From positions 1 through 64,000 of the forward strand of contig JAAALK010000836.1 of the NCBI GenBank assembly GCA_019279435.1: a stretch of DNA of 64,000 nucleotides. The letters are read 5' to 3'. Both the position numbers and the translations under genes were made by a program. Source of the DNA: Zizania palustris (Eukaryota; Streptophyta; Magnoliopsida; Poales; Poaceae). Under the pieces are notes generated by a model that saw only the letters and a program-made list of their open reading frames with translations, was not told the DNA's origin and searched no databases. This document shows, piece after piece, positions 1 through 12,085 of this stretch (its first letter is position 1; every line of letters starts with the position of its first letter).

Positions 1-666
1 TCTGTGATTACCATTGTTTTGCCCACTATGGTCTGCTCCTTTTGTAGAGTTGTAAAGTTGTTGAATCCTTCGAATGTGTCACTCATGGCAGTCTTTTAAG
101 ATTGAAAACCTTGTGAGCGGCACTTGGTATACCATATCTCAGCTGTTCAATTAGTTTTCCTTATTTAGGCTACCTTGCAAGCTTAATAAGGTATATGGGC
201 AGCAGTTATACACAATTTTCTCGGCAATAGCAGGCTAGCAGCCACATTTTCCTGATAATTTTACATGTGTGGAATCCGTACACATGTATGGATTTCGTCC
301 TGGACACTGAAGCTGTCGGCACTTTATCTATTGAAAAGCATATACTATTCAAAAGATTAATGATGATGCACACTTGGATAAAGTGGTGCATGCTCACTCC
401 TATGTGCTCTTTGCATAGTAGGTTCATGTTGTATGCCAATCTTTTTAGCACATCACTCCATTCTGATTTCTCTGTACTCAGTTATAGTTGCTAACTCTGG
501 AATCCCAGTAATTTTCTGTTTTTCCTTTGAGAATCTGGATGGAGTGTTTCACTGCCAACATGCTGCCCTTCTGAAGCTGAAGCACTTTGGTACATCAGTA
601 AATCACTTCATGATCTTTTACCTAATAAACATTTGCTCCAAGTGAATTCATTACCTTTCCTCTCAG
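1..666. other. unassigned window start, probably intron
   Basis: No coding region is firmly supported. A segment near 521-590 after tttgag could be an exon of the gene that ends at 816. The rest is T-rich like plant intron. Confidence 0.4.
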
Positions 667-816
667 CCTATAAAGCTGCGTGTTGATATAATTGGAACTT
701 TTTTCTTGGAAAAGACAGGCAGTGAGATCAGCATCAAGCACTACCAGCAGATGCATGCGGGCCACAGCACTAGCCAGTACCACGGATGGTTCCGTCTTGC
801 TGGCCGTGCAAGTTAG
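667..816 (+). CDS. putative terminal exon of an unidentified gene
   Basis: After a consensus acceptor (tctcag) there is an open frame of 49 codons ending in TAG. It begins PIKLRVDIIGTFFLEK and continues with a polar stretch containing HYQQMHAGHSTSQYHGW. The length is a multiple of three and the composition is protein-like. No upstream exon could be chained with confidence; a candidate coding stretch lies near 521-590. I do not recognise the family. It could instead be non-coding leader of the gene that starts at 977. Confidence 0.3.
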   Translation, partial: PIKLRVDIIGTFFLEKTGSEISIKHYQQMHAGHSTSQYHGWFRLAGRAS

Positions 817-976
817 TCCACTTCTCATCATCCTTTGTACGTGCAAGGTACCCGGCCTGCAACTGCAAGTATAAATACCCAATCTCCTTACCTTGCAAGT
901 CTGGTCTCTTAACCAAATGAGCAGGATCCAGTTGATGCATATGAATAGGCTAGGAGATCTGACGCCTGCTCCATCC

Positions 977-1477
977 ATGACGATTCCGATAGCACATTCC
1001 TCAAGGCCAACGCTGGGATTCCCCCTAGGGACTGCGCTGCTGATCTTTGTCATCTTCTCCCTCAGTGGGATCTTCTCATGTTGCTACCATTGGGACAAGC
1101 TCCGCTCCCTCCTCCGGTCTCGGCATCCTGATGTGATACTCCAAGAGGGCCAGCATACCACCATCTCCGTTGCATCGTCGCCGAGCAAGACAACTTCTGA
1201 TCACAAGGTAGTAGCAACTATCCCTATGTACAGATCGTTTTAGTCTTCACCTGAAACGATCGTTTCTTGGGTAGTTAAAGGCTTAAAGCTAAGAATGATC
1301 TCTCCCATGTATTGTTATTTGCAGAACGAGAAAGAAGGGAAAGAGTGTGGGTTGCCTGTTATCATGCCCGGCGATAATATCCCCAAATTCTTCGCTAGGC
1401 CCTGCCCACACGAGCTGTGTTTGCATGCAGCAGACAAAAACGAAGCGGAGGTGCAAGTCAAATGTTCTGTTTCATAG
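977..1477 (+). CDS. At5g65660-like single-pass membrane protein
   Basis: Two exons, 977-1207 and 1325-1477, join in phase 0 across a 117-bp GT-AG intron (AAG/gtagta, gcag/AAC). The product is about 127 residues. Near the N-terminus it has the family signature RPTLGFPLGTALL, then a hydrophobic segment IFVIFSLSGIFSCC and the block YHWDKLRSLLRS. The C-terminal exon contains LPVIMPGDNIPKFFARPCP. These blocks are what I remember of plant proteins annotated as hydroxyproline-rich At5g65660-like, whose molecular role is unknown. One transmembrane helix is expected. I chose the ATG at 977 because family members begin just before RPTLGFPLG; in-frame ATGs at 893 and 917 would add a non-conserved extension. 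Confidence 0.72.
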
Positions 1478-1653
1478 TCTAGTCAGTAGCTGTAAATGAA
1501 GCCATATAGATTGCGTGTATATAAGCATGTTATTAGATCCTACAAAAAAATCTCATTTCCTCCTTGATCTTATGCAAGTATACGTTTCAAAGAGCCAATT
1601 TTTTTATTGGGGTTGGAGTTCGTAAGGATTATTTCGTTCCCGCAAGTGTTATG

Positions 1654-1658
<5 letters not shown>

Positions 1659-1700
<42 letters not shown>
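1659..1700. repeat. (AT)n microsatellite
   Basis: Uninterrupted TA dinucleotide run of about 42 bp. It lies downstream of the At5g65660-like gene in non-coding DNA. Confidence 0.95.
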
Positions 1701-1704
<4 letters not shown>

Positions 1705-2685
1705 CGCACCCAAATCCAAGAGCTCAAGACTAAACCAAGAATAGGGGCATGATAAAATAATGGTTGGAGAACATTCCTTTTGGGTTTGCGTGCTGACCAG
1801 TTGTCTTAGGAAACTGGAGACTGTATCAATCTTCAAGCTCATCCCAGGTGTTACTTGGCGATTCCCAAGTATGAACCAGGTAAGCAAAAGGTCTATTACA
1901 CCACTCTTATGCTCAATTCTGCTGGAAGATTGTTGGTTGTTGTTTATAAACATTGGAGCCAATAAGAAGCCCAGATGCTATCATGGACTATACACCATGA
2001 TTTCAGGCAAACTGGACTAAATGTTTTTCTGTTTGTTTCTGATTATTCTTCTTCCCCATGATCACTGCATTCATTATATGCGAGAAACGATACTTGGGTG
2101 CGGATTGATTATATGGAAAGCTTGTGCTAGTTGTCTCTCTATCTCTTTTTTTTTTGAAAGAAGCAGCAGGAGATTTATTAATATGAACTTGTAAGCTGAT
2201 ATTTTGTACGCGTACGTGACGTGTGAGGCATTAGCGATGATAGTGGTGAGGTGCGTATCCAGCTGGGTGGAGCCAGATTCGAGCAGTTTTGCTGTTGTAA
2301 ATTGTAATGCGTGGTGCGCTTGAACATATATACAAGCTAATCCTGTGTGCAGCCGGCCGGCGTTCCAACACGCGGTTTTTGGGTTTTGCACTTTTTGCTA
2401 GTGCCGTGCACGTACGTATATATCTTGTATCAAAAGGCAATATATATATGCACGGGGCTATATATATAGAGCTAGCTAATTAGTGAGTTGACAGTGGTGT
2501 GAATCATTCTAGTGAGTAATCGTACGAACCCGGGCGATTTGACGATTGGACGGTGTAGTGTAGCTACGTTGAATCGCGGGGGACAGCTAGCGACCTAACA
2601 TTCCTGGTTACTTTCACGATCGATCGATTTATATGCATGCTTTCCGTCACGATATGATATGATAAAATTAAAGTAGATGAAGCTA

Positions 2686-2688
<3 letters not shown>

Positions 2689-2719
<31 letters not shown>
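2689..2719. repeat. (AT)n microsatellite
   Basis: A second uninterrupted TA run of about 31 bp, followed by a T-rich tract to about 2790. Confidence 0.93.
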
Positions 2720-2724
<5 letters not shown>

Positions 2725-2854
2725 TTTTTCTGGTTTTTCATTTTATTTTTATTTTATTTCCTTTTTTTGCCTCTTTTCTTCTTTCTATCTCACGCAATGA
2801 ATCCTACGCTGCGCGCATGCATGCATACGTTGCATGCTGAACAGTTGCACAGGG

Positions 2855-2899
2855 GGCAGAGGCTGCGGACGACCACTGTCTGCTTTAATATAGTAGAGA
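2855..2899 (-). mobile_element. orphan Helitron 5' terminus
   Basis: Read on the minus strand, the sequence starts TCTCTACTATATTAAAG and is preceded by A, as in Helitron 5' ends. About 45 bp inward it shares an interrupted match (cggacgacca) with the 5' end of the large Helitron at 13951, in the same orientation. No matching 3' hairpin/CTRR end was found to the left, so this is probably the remains of a truncated relative. Confidence 0.45.
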
Positions 2900-3209
2900 T
2901 ATATAATACATAACATATCGGATGGCAATTCAACAGCTAGCATATATGCTCGGGACACGTCGTAGTGCACGTACGGCTACATAGTTAGTTGGCTATCTCC
3001 ATCAGGCCGGCTGCAATATTTCCAAAAATAAAAAGAAATTTCGGAGCCCAATCAATATAATACGATGGACATTTTAGATGTATTTTTAGCAAAATTTAGT
3101 TCAAATCTGGTGTAAATTTATGAAATGTTAGGAATATCTAAATTTGGGTTCCCTGAAATAAATGTTCAAAGTTGAAACGGAAATACGAGTATATATACAA
3201 CCGGGCGGG

Positions 3210-3323
3210 GTGGTGTGCATGACGTACACGTACAGGTACAGGTACCAACAACTGTAGTGGCGGGCATCTAAGCCACTACAGTGGTTTTGCTCAACGCCAC
3301 TACAGTGACAGTTTGTAGTAGTG
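3210..3323 (-). mobile_element. probable CACTA transposon terminus
   Basis: On the minus strand the sequence begins CACTACTACAAACTGTCAC, followed by several direct and inverted copies of CACTGTAGTGGC. This arrangement is typical of the terminal and subterminal repeats of grass CACTA (En/Spm) elements. The opposite terminus was not seen within the window to the left, so the element is a fragment or its other end has diverged. Confidence 0.45.
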
Positions 3324-3419
3324 TTTGTAGACGGCAATGCGTGACGATACACATATATGCATACACTAGTTGCATTGGTTAAGCTCTGACAGTTGTGCTC
3401 ATGGACGATTATATTTATA

Positions 3420-3445
3420 CTAGTGAGAGGCCCGTGCGTTGCAAC
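3420..3445 (-). other. Helitron 3' end: hairpin plus CTAG
   Basis: On the minus strand the end reads CCGTTGCAACGCACGG, then GCCTCTCA, then CTAG, followed by host T. The palindromic CCGT...ACGG/GTTGCAAC block close to CTRR is the termination signal expected for rolling-circle transposition. Confidence 0.93.
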
Positions 3446-3663
3446 GGATGCATAATGTTAACGGCAATATATTTAGAACATGATATATTTGCCGAACACA
3501 TTTGTTTAGTAATATTGAGACGATAAGAAACAAAGTAATATATTATTCCTCAAAACAATACATAGAAGTATGCTTTCTATATAAAGTGTCATTGCATATT
3601 TATAATTACAAATCTGGTATGAAATCGTACAATATACTATACAGTGAGCACATCTTCTTTTAT

Positions 3664-6600
3664 CTACTCAGTGAGCACTTCCTTGTAGACAATATTCTTC
3701 GTTAGAGTGCTTGTTGAATTGATTCCCATATTTTTCTCCAGAGCGGCGAGTATTTTGATGTTGCTACGAGAAGTTGCTCGTGACAGAGCTACATATAGTT
3801 GTCCATGAGAGAACACCGGGTTCGGGAGGTATATTCCAACATGCGGTATTGTTTGACCCTGTGCTTTATTAATTGTCATTGCAAAACTCACTCTAACAGG
3901 AAATTGACTCCTCTTAAACTTGAAGGGGAACATCTCATCGTCGGAGGGGCACAAGGGTATGCGTGGAAGGAAGACTCTCTCACCAGCATGTTGTCCCAAT
4001 ACAATTTCAGCATCGATAGTATTTCTTTGAAATGCTCGGACTATCAACCTAGTCCCATTACACAGACCATTGGCCGGGTCAAGATTTCTGAGCAAAATCA
4101 CAGGACAATTAACCTTGAGTTTTAATATATGTGGAGGTAACCCATTTGGCGTTAATGAATTCAAGAACTCAGACGGATAATGGTTGCATGGATCATCGAC
4201 TGCTCGATCATGACTGTGATAAATCATCTCGTCACCAGGAAAACGTTCGATAAGCTTCATGTTTATTGCATCAACGTTCTCATTCCTCGTTGACAAAATA
4301 GCTCGAGATGTGATGTAGTCTGCATCAGTCATGTTTGCACCTAACATTGGAAATACCATGTCAATAAGACTATCAATGTCTGATTCTGCACCAGTGTAGG
4401 GTACACATATTTCGTCGGGTAAATTTACATAGTCATCATCGATGGTCTCTTCAATGCCATTGCCAATCCGTAGCAGGTAGTCTGAAAACCATATATCTGA
4501 TCGAGCTCTCATGTTATGGACAAGTCTCAACTGATGCATGTTATCCCATAGGTAAGATCTACGCAATGTTGCGTTTACAATTTGAGCCCTATTCCCCTTT
4601 CGTATAACTGGAAGAACTTGTCTGAAGTCACCTCCAAAAACCATTGTTTTGCCTCCAAATGGTAGATTGGGCTTTTCCATTATGTCCCTCATGCTCTTGT
4701 CCAACGCCTCAATTGCCTGTCTTTTTGTCATGGAGACTTCATCCCATAATATAAGCGAAGCTTTTTGAAGAAGCTTCGCAGTACCACTTTGTTTGGTGAA
4801 GTTACACACTCCATTATCTTGTATGCTTAGTGGTATCTTGAACCTTGAATGAGCCGTCCTACCTCCAGGCATGATGGAAGCAGCAACACCAGATGTTGCA
4901 GTAGCAATAGCTATCTTCCCCTCGCTACGGACTTTTGCTAATAAAGCTTTATACAGAAAGGTTTTTCCTGTTCCTCCTGGACCATCAACAAAAAACACAC
5001 CTCCACTATTGTTGTCAACGGATGATAGTATAACATCATAGGCATATCTCTGTTCTGCATTAAGAGAGGATGTGCTCGCTAGTAGCTCATTATCCACCTG
5101 TATAGAGGACTCTTCACAAATCTCCCTCACCTCACCCGCCATGGCGTCATATGATTCATCAATTTCTGGAAGAGGAAATGATGTTATCTCTTTACCCATT
5201 GACTGAAGCAATTTTCTTATATCCAATAACATCATTTGTTCAACTGCATATGCATTCATTTGGGATCGTCGGATGTCATCAGACATTGCTTCGAAGTGTT
5301 TGTTCCAGAGTCCACGCACATCGCTAGGTTCACAATATACCAATATTGTAGCAAACAACCTTCGGAGGGACGAAGGCATATGAAATACTTCAGCTTCAGA
5401 GAGGCACTCATCAATGCTGTTATCTGACTCAATAATACCTCTTTTCTCAGCGCTTTCTCGAAATGTAGGGTATACAATACCATCATATGTCCTCAAATTC
5501 TCAAATGAAGTAGCACCAACCACATGGTTTAATAGCACCCTCAAGTAGTATCTTTCTCCCTCTGCTGGATGTGCTGAGATGATCCTCCCAACCTGCGTGC
5601 TTCGTTCTCTTATTTTCCAAAGCTTACGTCCAGGCAACCACACTGCATATTGTGGGAAATCCCTATAAAGTAATGTGCGTGCCCACGTAAATTCTTGATT
5701 TGCCTTGAAATACTCAGTCAACATGGTTCTTGAGGCACCCTGTTGGTCGAGAACTTCACGTACATCAGCATTCTCTCTATAGGACACAAGATGCATTCCT
5801 GGGAGGTGGAGCTGTAACTGTAGCACTGGTGGCGAAATCCCGCTAAGATCAAATCCAAATATTCTCCACAATGCCTCCTGTGGTGTTACCCACCTAGCAT
5901 CCCTATATTCATTGATCTCATTAATCTCGCGGTTTTCATCAGCTTCATTGACGGACACAGACGCCCTATCATGACCCTTATAAATATACTTGTAGAGGTA
6001 CTTAACAGCCTTAATACTCGAACAAACTTCTGCATTGATGTGACAGTCATACCTTCTTAGAAGCATGGGATTATATGGGACAACCCATCTGTTGTCTAAG
6101 TCATGACCTCTCACTCTTACCCTTTGTCTGTCATCCCTTCTCCTGTAAATAGGGTAAGAATCTTGACCTTGGATAGTTGTGTCACTAAATTGGCGTGGAT
6201 AATAGCACTTGCAACTACCATTTTTCATGCATGGACTCTTCCTATTTAGTGGGCCACATGGGCCATGCATCATATGTTTCACTACTATTTCATGTAGATC
6301 CGGGTATATATCCTTATCTGGAAGTTCTGCTGATATAACATTATCATACTCATCGGGACAACTCAATTTGTATGTTGACTCCATGATAAGGAGGAAATGT
6401 GCATGCGGTAGACCCCTTTTTTGGAACTCGATAACATGGACTTGTGCTGCAATGATTCCTAGGATATGTTTACGAAATAGCTGGAACTTGAGATCCTCTA
6501 GCTTGGCTTTAAATACGCGCACAACAAGATCAGGACGATCTTGTGGTGTTTGGCCAGGTCCAAGCTCCCTACTTATCTCCTCCCAATTAGGATTACAAGT

Positions 6601-8743
6601 CATTGTGATAAATATGTCGGGTTTTCCATACTTCTGCACTAAGGCCATAGCATCCATATATCTTCGTCTCATATCCCTCCCGCCACCGATAAACGATGCA
6701 GGTAGGACCCATCTTTTTCCTAATCTGCTGGCTCTATGTTCTCCAACAGATACACTATCCATCAAGCCCTGGTAAAGATCCGCACGAATCTTCTTTTGAT
6801 TGTATAAGAAATAATTCAGGCGAGACGTTTCAATTTTTATGTAGGTATCAACTACAAACTGCTGGAATAGACGTCTCCCATACAAGACCGTGTTGAAGAT
6901 TCCACTACGCATCTGGAATTTATAGCAATAATATTCACGCATCGAAACAAAAAACTTGCTGGTAGTATCTACAAAGAAAAGAGAAATCAGTTAGGTGATT
7001 AGCGTATGGATTAATAGTATCGTAATAACATGAATATGAGTCACTTAGCTAACCTGAGTTGTCAGCATTTCTTTGTCGGGTTGCACTTATTTGACTAATG
7101 TCAATACCTTGTCTTGGTATATCAGAATGCCAACCGAGCTCCGCTCTTGGAAAAAATAGGGGGTATGACAAAGGGTCGTAGCACCCATCACTCGGTCTAA
7201 TTGAATAGTAGTTGTTGTTATTGCCAAACAAGGTGATGCTACGATCAAAATGTTTATTAATATCATTCCCCTCAACCCACACAGCAGCAACCTCTGATGT
7301 TAACGGTCTGTTATAAGTTCTCTGGTCTAGCTTATAATCCATATTTAGCACAATACGATATTCATCAACGTCTTCAACCTGTCCTAGGCTTCTGAATGTT
7401 TCAGAGTAGGGATTATCTCTCAAAATATGTACCAAACATCTAATAATAGATATGTCCCTTTCTCTATATATCTCATCTCGAGCACGACGGAAACGATGTG
7501 ATAAGCTAGGATCATCATCATAGAAGTACAACTGCAAGTGGCTTGGTTCATTATCTCCATTCCCAAAAGAATGTATGTTATGATACATTTGCCCATGCGC
7601 TTTAAATGTGTAAACTCCATCCCTTGCACTTGCGAGGTTCTTGTCATAATCACAGTACATTGTGGTGAAGGAGAAATGACTGTTAAAATATCTAATATTC
7701 TCTATAAAATGTTGCGATTGAACGTCTTCACCTGTGTACAACCGTCGAAGCTCCTCAGGTGGCGCGGGCATTTCAAGTTTGACCTTGCCATTCATACAAC
7801 AAAATCCTGGCGGCTCATATTCAAACCTCTTCGCACCACAATGACGACAGTCTGGCTGAGTCTTTAAAATGTGAGCGCTAACAGGTAGGTTCTGGTAGAC
7901 AACGTCAGTTGTATCAAGGTTGTTAGATCCCATCTCAGAGGCATGTGGTGTATTACGAACAACACAGTTTGGACCAAGAGTTCTTCTTCTTGCTCGATAT
8001 CGTTGGTTACGTTTTTCCCGCATAACCTGACTTCGCTCATCTGTCATACTTGCTGAATATCGTTGGTTCTCTCGCCTCGCTTGCCTCTGTTCATCCGTCA
8101 TACTTGCATATCGGGCTTTATCACGTGCACGTCTATTGTTTCGTTGCTCTGATGTCAAGCTTGCATAGCGTGCTCTTTCACGAGCACGCCTTATCTCAGC
8201 ACGATCTATCGATCGGTCAAGTTGGGTTTGTTGAACAGATGGAATTGCTTGTTGCTCTTGTGAGTCGATAGTTGGAGTTGCTAATATAGCAGAATTTGCA
8301 CCTGCACAAAGTTTATGTAATCACATGAGACATAATTTTTGCTATTAGTAATTGCACAACCCACATTGCAGTAGTTTATACCATTAGAGGTTTGTCCTTG
8401 AAATAATCCCGCTGATGTAAGGGTACTTTGTGTAGGAACAACAAATGAGGACGGTTGTCGATATGACACATTTTCACCGTCCGATGAACTTTCCGATGGA
8501 GTCTGTGATGGTTGTCGAATACAAATTCCAGAAGGGCCGTGAGGCAAAATGTTACAACGATTTCTCTTTTGTCTATGACGACCATCGATAACTAAAAATT
8601 TAAAATGAGTACACATTTTCAGACAATAATTTTAGTGTAATGTTGTAGCACAAATATTTGAATAGACAAATAAACATGATAAATTAGGCGCATAAAATAT
8701 AATAACCTTCTTTCCCCTCTCTCCTCGGTATATTTTCTGACAT
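3664..8743 (-). CDS. Helitron replication initiator/helicase (Rep-Hel), 1599 aa
   Basis: Four exons join in frame: 8743-8707, 8591-8382, 8301-7054, 6968-3664 (1600 codons with TAA). The short first exon starts MSENIPRREGKE. Residues about 115-190 contain four basic repeats built on RYASMTDEQR. A putative zinc-binding block (CRHCGAKRFE...CC) lies near 234-252. The Helitron-like N region follows near 510-600. The HUH nuclease shows HAH (in GLPHAHFLL, about 685) and the tyrosine motif in KYLYKYIYK (about 820). A PIF1-type SF1B helicase follows: Walker A GPGGTGKT (about 1160), Walker B LILWDEVSM (about 1234), GGDFRQVLPV, and the C-terminal INKAQGQT and YVALSRATS. It would nick and unwind the transposon for rolling-circle transposition in the nucleus. 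No inactivating change is visible. Confidence 0.95.
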
Positions 8744-9370
8744 GGTTGATAGCTTTGTTATCGCGGCGTCGAGCGACCTGTTGATTGCATAATTGGTTAA
8801 CCACTAAACAAACGATAATTGAGTGGAAACATTATAGATGGAACATGATTTTAATTCAGATAAGTGTTTGAGTTTTTAATTTATTTTTCTTGGTACCAAA
8901 GAGTGATTTAGAATACTTGTTTTGGATTAAAGGGTTATTTTGAGGGTTATGATTACAAATTTGTTATTTAAATAGGGCATTGGATGATTATTAATCAAGA
9001 TTGGATCTGGAGATTGTGTTAGAGGAAAGAAAATATTCTTCAAGGTTAGGAATGAGAGTATTACAGTGAATGATGTTTTCATTTTGTAAATAAGCGTATT
9101 TGAATTTGAGACATGTATTCCAATAGAAATATTACATTGAAATAACTTCAAAGGGAATACACAATAGATTCAACGAATGATCACAAAACCAAATACCAAA
9201 TGCAAATAACTTCAAAGGGAGTACACAATAGATTAAACGAAATGAACACAAAAACCAATAGTACATTCAAATAACTTCAAAGGGTGTACCCAATAGAAAT
9301 AAACACAAAACATCCGAATATGAGGAAGTACATAAACAACGCACACCACAATACACACAAGACTGTAACA

Positions 9371-10738
9371 CTATGGACAGTCAGATCCATAAATCGTTGC
9401 AAAATATCTCCATCTAGCTTCCATGAACCGATTCACAAAGCTTAGATCCATAGTTCCTGAACTCAGACGTTGCCGTAAGTCTGCATTTATATTTCAAAGA
9501 AAAATAATTAACAATATCTATAATATTATGTGATGTATTGCCATTATTCTTAGCTTGTGTTTGTATTGTTGGAACTACTTACTTTGCAAAGGTCGTGTGG
9601 ATGGATAAATCGGATTAAACTTGACCGTAGTGTGTTCTGAAGTCTCTAAACATCCTATCGCCAAGTAGAACAAATATTAGCGTAATTCATCACTATATCT
9701 TTATTAATGATAAAATGGGTTAGGACTAAATTACTATGCTTCTTGTGAAGTCGAAGCATGGTTCCTAAAACAATGTGGTTGTTACGATGAGCTTCTGTCC
9801 ATTCAGAGATGTGATCAGTGAGGGAGTCACCCCAAATTCCAACTACCATCATGTTCAAGCTAAAAAAGATCAAATTCTCATTAGCTTTCAATTTGCAAAA
9901 ACAATATGATTGTTTATAACGATATAAGTGGTTGTATCTAACTTATGAATTACCTAGTGTCCATCAGTGTTATCTCCCTATATAGACCTCCAAGTCGTTC
10001 CAATTTCCCCCAATAGACAACAACTCCAGCTATGTCTGTCCAAATAATCATATCATACTATAAGTAAGACAACTATTTTTTTGAAACTATGCATCGCCGA
10101 TTCAATTTACGTACGTACCCACAAACGTTTTATTCGGACGAATCCACGCGTCATGAAACGTCAATAGATATTTTGGATAGGGAGGGAATTGGATTGGAAG
10201 AATGTATGGCTCAACTGTTGTATTTCTTCGAAGAGAACCTTCATAGGCATGGGCAATGCTCCGATAGTACAATGCCTCTTCAAGATTAGGTTGAAAATAT
10301 AGACAATGAATAGTATAACATTGTCCTTGATTTAGGAGAATGTTAAACCTATGAACTTCCTCCCGCTCCCATGCAATGACTTCTATTTTAGCACCCTACG
10401 TATAATATTAGGGTTTAGAATAGTTCACATGTTCACTACTATGTAAAATTTAGTCCAACTTGTGTGCAACTTACGGTAATATCCATTAAAATAAATCGTT
10501 GTTTTTCTCCATATTCATCAGGGAGAAACTTAACTTCTACTCTGGCGACGGCACTCCATGCATAGTTTAAGTGCTCGAACTCTATCTCGTCAAATTTCAT
10601 AAACCTTAACAAAAAAATGTAATTTAGAACATCTTTCATCGTTGCAGGAAAGTTGGTTTTACTAATATAGGCTCACCTAGGTACCACCGCATTACGAGTT
10701 GGACGGTCGGCGTAAGTTCTCTTTCGCATGCCAGCCAT
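9371..10738 (-). CDS. Helitron RPA70-like single-strand DNA-binding protein, 285 aa
   Basis: Seven exons (10738-10677, 10604-10475, 10395-10119, 10035-9954, 9859-9735, 9654-9583, 9480-9371) use GT-AG borders and sum to exactly 286 codons. The protein starts MAGMRKRTYADRPTRN. An OB-fold-like segment (AWSAVARVEVKFLPDE...RFILMDIT) is followed by a second (DIAGVVVYWGKLERLGGLYREITLMD) that continues into MMVVGIWGD. The end, ARWRYFATIYGSDCP, follows FNPIYPSTRPLQ. This layout matches replication protein A large-subunit DNA-binding folds carried by plant Helitrons. Its presumed role is binding single strands made by the neighbouring Rep-Hel. It lies 628 bp upstream of the Rep-Hel start in the same orientation. 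The exon 5 borders are my reading of the phase and need transcript support. Confidence 0.85.
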
Positions 10739-11021
10739 TTAATATATCTAAGAAATTCAACTATATTATAATGTTTTATCTAGCGGAATCATTTGACAAA
10801 TCAGATATAAACACATTATTTGACAAATAGAATAGAAACACATGTAAGAATGAAAATAGGGGAAAATCTTTACAGAATAAAAAGGGGGAAATATTAAAGA
10901 ATAAACAGGATAATTCATCGAAAAATGCCAAAAATTCAAAAAATACAGAAACGCAATTAAGAAATGTATAGAAAAATATAAAAAAATCATGGAAATGCGG
11001 AAAAAAATTAAGAACAGTTGG

Positions 11022-12085
11022 TTTTTATTGGCTGATGTTTTTATTCAATATATGTTTTGTGTTTCCCATGTAATAATTGGAGAATGTCATGATAATTAAG
11101 TTTGTACTGATGGTATTATTACTCATAGGAAATGAACATCTCATAAGCAGATAAGCTAGAGATAAATCAGGTTTAAACAATGCACATCCTATATCAGATT
11201 CATGGCCCATAATGATATCTATAAATTGCATGTCTTGCTCCTATCCCCTCTAAGGCAGTTTTTTCAGCCCACAGTTATCTGAATAAAATATTATTACTAA
11301 AAAAATTAAGAACAGTACTGAACATGATGAATCATATCATACAAAAGTTTCCTCACATATAAATTTACTTTATCTTAATTTTGGGCATTTTTCTTATTTT
11401 ATAGGAAACAATAAAAATGGAAAATGCAATTATAAAATTATAGAAATTATAAAAAAACAGCTCACACAGTAAAAATTTTTATTGGCTGATATTTTTATTA
11501 AATAAATGTTTTGTGTTTCTCATGTAATAATTGGAGAATGCCATGATAATTAGGTTTGTACTGATGGTATTATTACTCATAGGAAATGAACATCTCATAA
11601 GCAGATAAGCTAGAGATAAATCAGGTTTAAACAATGCACATCCTATATCAGATTCATGGCCCATAATGATATCTATAAATTGCATGTCTTGCTCCTATCC
11701 CCTCTAAGGCAGTTTTTTCAGCCCACAGTTATCTGAATAAAATATTATTACTAAAAAAATTAAGAACAGTACTGAACATGATGAATCATATCATACAAAA
11801 GTTTCCTCACATATAAATTTACTTTATCTTAATTTTGGGCATTTTTCTTATTTTATAGGGAACAATAAAAATGGAAAATGCAATTATAAAATTATAGAAA
11901 TTATAAAAAAACAGCTCACACAGTAAAAATTTTTATTGGCTGATATTTTTATTAAATAAATGTTTTGTGTTTCTCATGTAATAATTGGAGAATGCCATGA
12001 TAATTAGGTTTGTAATGATGGTATTATTGCATGTCTTGCTTCTATCATTGCTAAGGCAATTTTTTCAGCCCACAGTTATCTGAAT
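11022..12085. repeat. 454-bp tandem repeat in the Helitron, 2.6 copies
   Basis: Units begin near 11022, 11476 and 11930 (attggctgatatttttatt). Copies 1 and 2 are nearly identical through about 454 bp. Copy 3 carries an internal deletion of roughly 150 bp between gtattatt and gcatgtcttgc, and stops near 12085. Short open frames inside the units repeat with the units and are not genes. Confidence 0.9.

Larger units (their letters stand above)
1480..3419. other. gene-poor AT-rich stretch with repeat fragments
   Basis: No supported coding region. It holds two TA microsatellites, a probable truncated Helitron 5' end (at 2899) and a probable CACTA-transposon terminus (at 3323), each listed separately. 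The remainder is unassigned. Confidence 0.6.

Noticed and set aside
1570..1962. Minus-strand 130-residue frame with a Tyr-Ile repeat
   Set aside because: The repeat is translated TA microsatellite; there is no other support.
11025..11685. Two near-identical 68-residue open frames
   Set aside because: They repeat exactly with the 454-bp tandem unit and are intrinsic to the repeat, not genes.
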